DNA of 12,075 nt, taken from NCBI GenBank assembly GCA_047619485.1, contig JBLHKE010000164.1:1-12075 (forward strand), read 5' to 3'. Both the position numbers and the translations under genes were made by a program. The notes under the pieces were generated by a model. That model was not told the DNA's origin and did not search any database. It saw only the letters and a program-made list of their open reading frames with translations. Source of the DNA: JBLHKE01 sp047619485. GTDB lineage: Bacteria > Verrucomicrobiota > Verrucomicrobiia > Verrucomicrobiales > DEV007. Positions 1 through 5,647 of the stretch are shown here, in pieces. Every line of letters begins with the position of its first letter. Position 1 is the stretch's first letter.

Positions 1-396
1 TTCCTCCGCGTCATCCAGATAGGTGATGTGGCGGAAGGTCTCCGAACCCTCGAAGCGTTGTGTCAGTTCCCTTGAAGCTTGCCCGTGATCGTTGTCGAGG
101 ATGCCGATGGAGACGTTCTTCACTTCTAGGTTGGCAGCAAAGGAGAACACGATCATCTGGATGAGCGGCAGCACGATCAGCACAAGTCGGCTGCGCTTGT
201 CTCGCAGGATTGCGAGGAGATTTTTGATGATCAGCTCCGGCAAACTGCTGATCTCGAAGACGAACCCCGATAGCAGGAAGCTCGGCAGGAACCCGACGAC
301 CAGCGCGATCTGCGAGGCGACGAACTGGTTCTTCGTGATCGTGGAGATGAGCAGGCCGAGGGCCAGCATCTCAATGAGGAAGATCGACGAAACTAG
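1..396 (-). pseudogene. Fusion remnant of two ABC-2 permeases (C-terminus of the first, N-terminus of the second)
   Basis: The minus strand of this stretch is open and runs off the left edge of the window. Its first part reads SSIFLIEMLALGLLISTITK, followed by a hydrophobic stretch and the motif FLPSFLLSGFVFEISSLP. This is the C-terminal transmembrane region of a YbhS/YhhJ-type ABC-2 permease. In the same frame it passes directly into ELIIKNLLAILRDKRSRLVL, PLIQMIVFSFAANLEVKNV and RELTQRFEGSETFRHITYL. That is the cytoplasmic N-terminus, first membrane helix and start of the periplasmic loop of a second permease of the same family (YbhR-like). The last residues of the first gene, the intergenic region and the start of the second gene are absent, so two genes have been welded in frame near position 240. 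Family members are about 370 aa each; here only about 50 and 80 aa remain. Family recognition is from remembered motifs. Whether the second permease is complete further left cannot be seen. Confidence 0.72.
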
Positions 397-720
397 CCGT
401 GTTCGGCTCGCTACCGTCCGCGATCACCTGGATCGCGGTCAGCGCCTCGCGGCTGCGCAGGGTCTCGGAGAAGGTCGTTGGCACCACCACGATCCCGCGC
501 GACGTGGGTGTCGAAGTAGCGCGAGTTTTGAATTGCGGCGGCCAGGCTGAGCGCTTCCGGCGTCGTGCTCTCTAACACGAGTCCCAGGCGCACGCGATTC
601 GCGTCGAGCGATACCTTGTATCCGAAGATGAACAGGAGGATCCCCGGCAGCACGAAAGCGATCAGGACGGTGCTGGGATCGCGTAGCACCTGGATCATCT
701 CCTTGCTGATCGGCCTGCCG
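397..720 (-). pseudogene. N-terminal remnant of an ABC-2 type permease, frameshifted and truncated
   Basis: Beginning in the frame of an ATG at 698, but with family-like residues (ISKE) just upstream of it, this stretch reads MIQVLRDPSTVLIAFVLPG, then FGYKVSLDANRVRLGLV and SRYFDTHVAR. This is the signature start of a drug-exporter-type ABC-2 permease: cytoplasmic 'QxLRDPxx', first helix, then periplasmic loop. The frame breaks at the CG run 496-501. Continuing in the next frame gives GIVVVPTTFSETLRSREALT and then VIADGSEPNTA, the expected continuation of the periplasmic loop. The match then stops at about 396 and jumps to the C-terminal helices. The central part of the protein, probably well over 100 residues, is missing. 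In an intact exporter this subunit would pair with a second permease and an ATPase to pump substrates through a TolC-like channel. It cannot function here. Confidence 0.75.
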
Positions 721-1083
721 CCGGCTTCCGGTCAGACCGTACACGCCAGCGAAGAAATTAAGATTCTGCCGCGCGCTCAGATCCCCGTAGAGCGAAAATT
801 TCTGCGCCATGTAACCGATGCGCGCGCGGGCTATACCGGGGGCGGATGCTAGATCGAGCCCGACCACCTTGGCCTGGCCGGAACTCGGTGCGAGCAGGCC
901 ACACAGCATCTTGAAAGCGGTCGATTTGCCGGCGCCATTCGCCCCGACGAGCCCGCAGATTTTGCCTGCGCGGATCGCAACGCTGATCTAGTGTAGTGCG
1001 GGGTTCTCCGCAGCCGGAAAGCGCTTGCTGATGTCGTGGAGTATCGCGAGGACTTCGGGCGTGGTGCTGGTTTCTTTGTCCAT
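721..1083 (-). pseudogene. N-terminal remnant of an ABC exporter ATPase (YbhF/RbbA-like) with an in-frame stop
   Basis: An ATG at 1083 starts MDKETSTTPEVLAILHDISK, followed by RFPAAENPALH and an in-frame TAG (988-990), then ISVAIRAGKICGLVGANGAG. The Walker A motif is GANGAGKST. Next come FKMLCGLLAPSSGQAKVVGL and IGYMAQKFSLYGDLSARQNL, which contains the Q-loop glutamine, then NFFAGVYGLTG. The match ends at about 722. The ABC signature, Walker B, D-loop and H-switch are all absent, so ATP hydrolysis is impossible. The 'MAQKFSLYGDL..NL.FF.GVYGL' stretch resembles the second ATPase domain of two-domain YbhF/RbbA proteins, while the start of the fragment looks like a true N-terminus. A domain-1/domain-2 collapse around Walker A is therefore possible; this is inference. 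In the conserved operon this subunit powers the HlyD adaptor and the permease pair encoded by its neighbours. Confidence 0.8.
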
Positions 1084-1519
1084 GGATCAGAGGGCGCGCA
1101 GCTTGTGCGACTTTCGCTTGTGCGGCGCCCAACTCGGCCCGGGCAAGCGCGATGTCTTCAGCGCGCGGTTCCTCTACGGCCAGCGCATATGCCTGCTTGG
1201 CTGATTCGAGCTGTGCGGCAGCCGCATCGCGGGTGGCCTGGGCATTGTCCGCGGCCTGCTTCGACGCGGCGCACGTTTTGGAAAGTTCCAGTTGTCGGTC
1301 GAGGGTCTCCTGTGCGTTGTTCAAAGCGGTCGTCACCTCGTAGACCCGCGCCTTCGCCTGCGCCACCTCGCCGGGCCGCGTGCCCGCTTCGAGTTTCGCC
1401 AAGGCGGCTTTGGCAACACCGACCCCTGCCTTGAAAAGCTCGAGACTGTCCGAAAGTAGTCCTTGGTCGAGAGTGGCGACGGTTTGCCCTGTTCCGACCG
1501 CATCGCCCTCCTCAAATCC
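1084..1519 (-). pseudogene. Central fragment of an HlyD/YbhG-type membrane fusion protein
   Basis: In one uninterrupted frame the stretch reads FEEGDAVGTGQTVATLDQ, the end of the first lipoyl half-motif (compare 'EGDxVxxGQxLAxLD'). A long alanine/glutamine/glutamate-rich coiled coil follows, including GTRPGEVAQAKARVYEVTTA, NNAQETLDRQLELSKTCAAS, AADNAQATRDAAAAQLESAK and EEPRAEDIALARAELGAAQA. The 'G.RPGE..QA.A' and 'EEPRAEDI..ARAEL' blocks are typical of YbhG/YhiI adaptors. The N-terminal membrane anchor and the C-terminal half (second lipoyl, beta-barrel and membrane-proximal domains) are missing. At the downstream end the frame changes, and the last bases before the ATPase ATG read LRAL-stop in the new frame. 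These may be the original HlyD C-terminal codons left after an internal deletion. Family members are about 330-350 aa; about 140 remain. Confidence 0.78.
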
Positions 1520-1749
1520 CGTGGTTCCCAGCTATCTGGACGATCGCATTGCCACCCGCTCTCGTCGAGGCTCCGGCAGAAGTAGCCGCGACGATGTGCC
1601 AAGGTCACGGCCACCAGCAGCAGCTTCAGATCAGCCGCCGACCGTAGGGTGTCACCAGCCAAGATCCCGAGGCCGCCGCTGTAGGTCGGCATCTGCGGAT
1701 TGATCGCGATCGCCATCGAAAAATAGGCAATCCGTGCTGTTTCGCTCAT
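1520..1749 (-). pseudogene. glgP: N-terminal fragment of an alpha-glucan (glycogen) phosphorylase
   Basis: An ATG at 1749 gives MSETARIAYFSMAIAINPQM, then PTYSGGLGILAGDTLRSAAD, LKLLLVAVTLAHRRGYF and LDESGWQ. This is the highly conserved start of the GlgP/alpha-glucan phosphorylase family that cleaves storage glucan to glucose 1-phosphate. Its 'PTYSGGLGxLAGDxLRxAAD' signature is unmistakable. The match fades around 'SWEPR' and at about 1519 the sequence becomes HlyD coding in a different frame. Only about 75 of the usual 550 to 850 residues remain; the pyridoxal-phosphate and catalytic regions are gone. A TTG in the same frame at 1791 would add an N-terminal extension overlapping the permease stop, but the family start fits the ATG at 1749. 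It lies 22 bases downstream of the intact permease stop, so it was probably the second gene of an operon. Confidence 0.85.
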
Positions 1750-1771
1750 GTGGTTTTTTGTATCAAGATCC

Positions 1772-2998
1772 TCATTCAGCGGCTCGCCCAAAGATGACGA
1801 CGAAGGCTAGAAGTGTGATGAGTGCACCGAAGAAAACCCGTCTCCAAACTCGCTGTCCGGGCTCGGCCGCATAGCCGACAGCGATGAACGCATTGATTCC
1901 CTGCAGGAGATAGTAGAATGCAAACGCGCGCGATGCGATGCTGATGATTTCGAAAATATTGGCGGTCCAAACGAGGAGGATGGCGAAGGCGGAGATCACG
2001 AGGTAGCCCCAGCGGGCGCGGACACGTCCATTGCTCGATTCTTCGATTAGGCCGCCGGCGCCAGCGGTATCGGCGATTGCCGCACTGAACTGGCTCATGG
2101 CGGCTGCGATGACGAGCAAGGTCGGCAATAGCGGGCTGACGATGCGAGTGAGTTCGATAATGGCAGTCTCATCTGGACTCGCATTCTGAGATTGCGTGAG
2201 GATGGGGATCGCCAGCAGCACGAAGACGACGTAGATCACGCCGGACGTGATCTGTGCCGATCTCATGGTGCGCACCCGGGTTTCTCGGTCATACTCCGCT
2301 CCGAGATACCGCGACGTTTCGAAACCTTGCACAATGAGTAACATTCCTGCCAGCAGGCGGATCTGCTCGAAAGTAGACGCTTCAATTTCAGGCCAGGTCT
2401 GGTGGATCGTCTCGGCATACGAGTGCAGGTCGAAGACCGCGAGGCCAGCGAGCAGAGCCGCGATGATCGCGAGTTTCACCGTCACAGAGTATTCCTCAAG
2501 CTTCTCCAGCGCTCGAAGCCCGCGTGTCGCGCCGGCCACGCCGATAAATAAGAGGAGGGCAGTGGTGAGCAGATTGGCGAGGACAGGATCGTTGGTACCG
2601 CTGGGCGCGAGGACAAATGACGCCAGCAAGCGCAGGTAGAATGCTACCGAGATGACATAGGCCGCCGACAACGCAAACGACGCCATCTGCTCGATCTTCC
2701 TGATCGCCTGATGGCCATCTGGGACCTGCGCAAGGATCGGTTCGACGTGGCGGATGTTAAATCTGATCATCTCGCCGATCCCGTAGGCGACGATGACGAT
2801 CACCAACATCGCGATCGGTGCTGCCGCTCCGACTGCTAGAGCGAGGAGTGGGGCGGCGACCAGGAATCCGCTGCCGATGATTGAGGCGAGTGGGGTGACG
2901 GTTGCCAGCCAATGCTCCGAGGTGCGAATCCGATGATGGAAAAGGACAAGACCCGTAACCAAGGCGGCAAAAAGAAGGGTGGCTTCGGTGAGATACAT
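1772..2998 (-). CDS. APC superfamily (amino acid permease-like) membrane transporter
   Basis: This is a 408-residue polytopic membrane protein starting at ATG 2998, with about 11 to 12 hydrophobic helices (roughly residues 5-22, 31-54, 58-75, 105-130, 138-157, 172-190, 213-226, 248-268, 287-308, 329-350, 355-375 and 386-404). The unwound-helix signature 'IIGSGFLVAAP' at about 40-50 and 'QGFETSRYLGAEYDRETRVR' at about 224-243 are the first-helix and sixth-helix hallmarks of the APC/LeuT-fold superfamily. The latter corresponds to 'GFE...YLAEE...R..PRA' in amino acid permeases. Substrate cannot be told from sequence; an amino acid or amine is the default for the family. It is somewhat shorter than many APC members (450-500 aa) but shows no internal break. 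It is the only intact gene in the left block and abuts a phosphorylase remnant 22 bp downstream. It is divergent from the GH25 gene, sharing a 172-bp intergenic region. I see no convincing Shine-Dalgarno. Confidence 0.82.
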   Translation of the reverse strand: MYLTEATLLFAALVTGLVLFHHRIRTSEHWLATVTPLASIIGSGFLVAAPLLALAVGAAAPIAMLVIVIVAYGIGEMIRFNIRHVEPILAQVPDGHQAIRKIEQMASFALSAAYVISVAFYLRLLASFVLAPSGTNDPVLANLLTTALLLFIGVAGATRGLRALEKLEEYSVTVKLAIIAALLAGLAVFDLHSYAETIHQTWPEIEASTFEQIRLLAGMLLIVQGFETSRYLGAEYDRETRVRTMRSAQITSGVIYVVFVLLAIPILTQSQNASPDETAIIELTRIVSPLLPTLLVIAAAMSQFSAAIADTAGAGGLIEESSNGRVRARWGYLVISAFAILLVWTANIFEIISIASRAFAFYYLLQGINAFIAVGYAAEPGQRVWRRVFFGALITLLAFVVIFGRAAE

Positions 2999-3170
2999 CG
3001 AGTTGCGGTGCCTCTAGCCTAGGTCTTGTGCCGGTCTTTCCAAATCGTTACTGCTCCCCAATGTCCGATCATTACACACAGCGAGAGAGGAAATACGGGC
3101 GCTCGGGTTTCGATCCGTTTCCACCGAAATCGAGGCAGACCTACAGAAACGTGCGATATTTACCAATCCT

Positions 3171-4058
3171 ATGAAATATTTGTTACTGCTAGTTCCTATT
3201 TTTTCTGTGCTCGCCAGTTGTAGCAGCACGACGCCGACGCGCCTGAGCATTGTCTCGGCCTCCGCGGGGAGTGACATGCAGCACATCATCAACGTCTCTT
3301 CATACGATCCGAAAGAGCGGCAGCGAAGTGGTCGGAGTTTCTCAGAGAATAATGTATCGAGCCTAAAAGATAATGGGGCGACTGCTTTGATTGCGCGAGC
3401 TGGCAAGGGGGGCAATCTCGACGACAAGTGTGCAGCCTTCATTGCTTCTGCCGATCGTGTGGGGATGTTGCCGGGTCTCTACTACCGCGTGCAAAAGCAG
3501 GTTGATCCGGTGAAACAGGCTGACCAGTTTGTCGATCGGGCAATCTCGCTCGCGCGTGGGCGTCGCTGGGATGCACCGGCTCTATTGCTGTGTGGAGACT
3601 ACGATGGAGATCTGCCGCTCTCGTCGATCCTGAGATTCATGGACCGGGTCGAGTCGCGCACTGGCGTTATTCCAGTGGCCTACTTGGAGAACAGCGATGA
3701 GATGAAACTACGGACCGCTCGAGCAGATCGTAAAACCCGCATCCGTTTGCGCCGCGCGCCCTACTGGCTCGCGCTCTATTCCCACACTAGCGGGGCTGGG
3801 CCGACCTCCAGTTCGCAGCAAGACACCCCACGTGGTTTACTCGACCAGTATCGGCTGTGGAACGACTGGAGCCTGTGGCAGTATGGCGGCGTCGATTGGG
3901 AACGTGGGCGCTCCCGACCAAAAGTTTACTCGCATGATCGCTACCAGTTTGATCGCTATTTCGGCGACATGGATCGGCCAGTCGAGCGCAATGTTTTCAG
4001 GGGTTCGGAGTCTGATCTGAGCGCCTTTTGGCAGCGGCATGGCTTGAAGCTACAGTGA
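3171..4058 (+). CDS. GH25 lysozyme-like lipoprotein with altered catalytic residues
   Basis: This 295-aa protein has a type II signal peptide: MKYLLLLVPIFSV followed by the lipobox LASC (residues 14-17), so Cys17 is the predicted lipid-modified residue. The body resembles the GH25 (Cellosyl/Lys1-type) TIM-barrel muramidase fold. Strand 1 is HIINVSSYDP (38-47), then come ATALIARAGKGG, a GLYYRV strand, DPVKQADQFVDRAI, the strand-plus-acidic segment ALLLCGDYDG, a PVAYLENS strand, 'APYWLALYS' and the C-terminal 'WSLWQYGGVDW'. In active GH25 enzymes the first strand carries an Asp and the middle strand a D-x-E pair. Here the aligned positions read Asn41 and D143-Y-D145, so both key acids appear changed. 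It may be a weak enzyme, a peptidoglycan-binding protein or a non-catalytic relative; alignment from memory makes the residue mapping provisional. The start is fixed by the signal peptide. The gene is convergent with DUF1501. Confidence 0.72.
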   Translation: MKYLLLLVPIFSVLASCSSTTPTRLSIVSASAGSDMQHIINVSSYDPKERQRSGRSFSENNVSSLKDNGATALIARAGKGGNLDDKCAAFIASADRVGMLPGLYYRVQKQVDPVKQADQFVDRAISLARGRRWDAPALLLCGDYDGDLPLSSILRFMDRVESRTGVIPVAYLENSDEMKLRTARADRKTRIRLRRAPYWLALYSHTSGAGPTSSSQQDTPRGLLDQYRLWNDWSLWQYGGVDWERGRSRPKVYSHDRYQFDRYFGDMDRPVERNVFRGSESDLSAFWQRHGLKLQ

Positions 4059-4171
4059 GTGAGGCCTCATTGATCTGCACCACCTGTTGGCCTTCGATCC
4101 GGGAGAAATCGTCGTCCGTTGGGATCCCGCTCCGAGGCTGCGTGATGCAAGGAAGCAACTTTTCCTAAAAC

Positions 4172-5647
4172 CTAGGACAGTACCTCACCGATGACTTCAC
4201 CCTCGACGTTGGTCAGTCTCCGCTCGATTCCATTGTGGTAGAATGTCAGTCTCTCGTGGTCGAGGCCGAGCAGGTGCAAGATCGTGGCATTGAAATCGTA
4301 GAGCGGGTGGACATCATGCACGGCCTCGCGCCCGAGCTCATCAGTGACGCCATGGCTGACGCCGGGTTTGACGCCTGCGCCAGTCATCCAGCAAGTGAAC
4401 CCGTCAGGGTTGTGGTCGCGCCCCTTTGCGCCTTTTTGGAACATCGGCATGCGGCCGAACTCTGTGCACCACACGACAAGCGTCTCCTCGAGCAAACCGC
4501 GATCTCGAAGGTCTTTGATGAGTGCCGCCGCCGGTTGGTCGAGGATTTCTGCGTGCCCATCATACTGGTTCTTGAGATCGCTGTGACCGTCCCAGTTTAG
4601 CTTTCCACCGCTAGCGTAAGCACCGTTGAACAGCTGCACGAAACGCACTCCTTTCTCAATCAAACGGCGTGCGAGGATGCAGTTTTTTGCAAAGCCAGCC
4701 TTGGTGGGATTCGACTCATCATCCGCACCGTAGCTCTTCAGGATGTGTGCGGGCTCCGTGCTGAGATCGCCGATCTCCGGGACGCTGAGCTGCATTCTCG
4801 CGGCAAGCTCATAGCTGGCAATGCGCGCGGCGAGTTTGCCATCGCCCGGGTTCTGTTCAAGGTGGCGGGCATTCATCCGCTGCAGTAGCGAGCGTGCGGC
4901 TTGATCTTGTGCGGTGCTGATCCCGGCCGGTGGCGTCAGGTGGCGGACAGGTTTGGAGGCACTAAATGGCGTGCCTTGAAACTCTGCCGGGAGGAATCCA
5001 GGCCCCCAGTTATTGACGCTGGCTTGCGGAACACCGCGTGGATCGGGGATCGATACGAACGCAGGGAGGTTCTGGTTTTCGCTACCTAGCGCGTAGCTGA
5101 CCCAACCGCCCATGCTCGGGAATCCATCTTGGACAAACCCCGTCGAGAGGAAATTCTCTGCAGGGCCGTGCGTATTCGATTTGCTGGTGAGCGAGTGAAT
5201 GAATGCGATGTCGTCGGTCAATTCGGCGAGGTGCGGAATCATGTCGGAGACCATCTTACCGGTCTGCCCACGTGGGCGGAATTCGTACTGTGGCCTCGCC
5301 AGATTGCCTGCAGGGCCTTGAAATGTCACCGCCGGACCGCCGGCTAGAGGTTTGCCGTCCTGTTTGATCAACTCTGGCTTGTAGTCCCAAGTCTCAAGTT
5401 GGCTAACGGCTCCCGCACAGAAAATCACCACCACGTTCTTCGCTTTGGGCGCGAAGTGCGGCGCCCGCGGCGCGTAGGGTTGCGATGGATCGATGATTGG
5501 TCCATTACCAGCGAGCAATCCTTCGCGTCCGAGCAAACTCGTCAGCGCGATCGAACTCAGAGCGGTCGCACTGCTGCCGAGGAAACCTCGGCGGTCTAGT
5601 AGTTGTCGCCCGCTTGGGGATAGATGTTCGGCGCTGTTGTAGTTCAT
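4172..5647 (-). CDS. DUF1501 family Tat-exported protein
   Basis: This 491-aa protein belongs to DUF1501, a sulfatase/alkaline phosphatase-fold family abundant in Planctomycetota and Verrucomicrobiota. Residues 18-24 (DRRGFLG), followed by a hydrophobic alanine/serine/leucine stretch to about residue 40, form a twin-arginine signal, so it is exported folded. Family landmarks are 'AGAVSQLETWDYKPELIKQD' near residues 78-97, 'GKMVSDMIPHLAELTDDIAF', 'HGPAENFLSTGFVQDGFPSM', the C-terminal 'VVWCTEFGRMPMFQ', 'GRDHNPDGFTCWMTGAGVKP' and 'HPLYDFNATILHLLGLDHER'. The length is normal for the family. Its ATG overlaps the stop of the preceding cytochrome/PSD1 gene as ATGA (5644-5647), implying translational coupling. 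The pair is one of the most conserved gene neighbourhoods of these phyla and is thought to act on extracytoplasmic, probably sulfated or complex, polysaccharides. No substrate is experimentally certain. Confidence 0.92.
   Translation of the reverse strand: MNYNSAEHLSPSGRQLLDRRGFLGSSATALSSIALTSLLGREGLLAGNGPIIDPSQPYAPRAPHFAPKAKNVVVIFCAGAVSQLETWDYKPELIKQDGKPLAGGPAVTFQGPAGNLARPQYEFRPRGQTGKMVSDMIPHLAELTDDIAFIHSLTSKSNTHGPAENFLSTGFVQDGFPSMGGWVSYALGSENQNLPAFVSIPDPRGVPQASVNNWGPGFLPAEFQGTPFSASKPVRHLTPPAGISTAQDQAARSLLQRMNARHLEQNPGDGKLAARIASYELAARMQLSVPEIGDLSTEPAHILKSYGADDESNPTKAGFAKNCILARRLIEKGVRFVQLFNGAYASGGKLNWDGHSDLKNQYDGHAEILDQPAAALIKDLRDRGLLEETLVVWCTEFGRMPMFQKGAKGRDHNPDGFTCWMTGAGVKPGVSHGVTDELGREAVHDVHPLYDFNATILHLLGLDHERLTFYHNGIERRLTNVEGEVIGEVLS

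Noticed and set aside
92..550. A 152-codon plus-strand frame opposite the permease remnants.
   Set aside because: The minus strand carries clear ABC-2 permease sequence here; the plus frame is its complement and resembles nothing.
1036..1703. Several plus-strand frames of 60-130 codons opposite the HlyD and GlgP fragments.
   Set aside because: They are Arg/Pro/Ala-rich complements of recognisable minus-strand coding remnants.
2999..3170. Possible promoters between the divergent APC permease and GH25 genes.
   Set aside because: The spacer must hold promoters for both, but no -35/-10 pair stood out with proper spacing, and short dyads such as TCGAT/ATCGA are of chance length.
4059..4171. A minus-strand frame that reads protein-like ('DDDFSRIEGQQVVQINEASL') in the gap between the convergent GH25 and DUF1501 genes.
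   Set aside because: It has no start, no recognisable family and continues into the antisense of GH25; too short to call a remnant. A weak 5-bp hairpin at 4163-4177 lacks a T-run and is not a convincing terminator.
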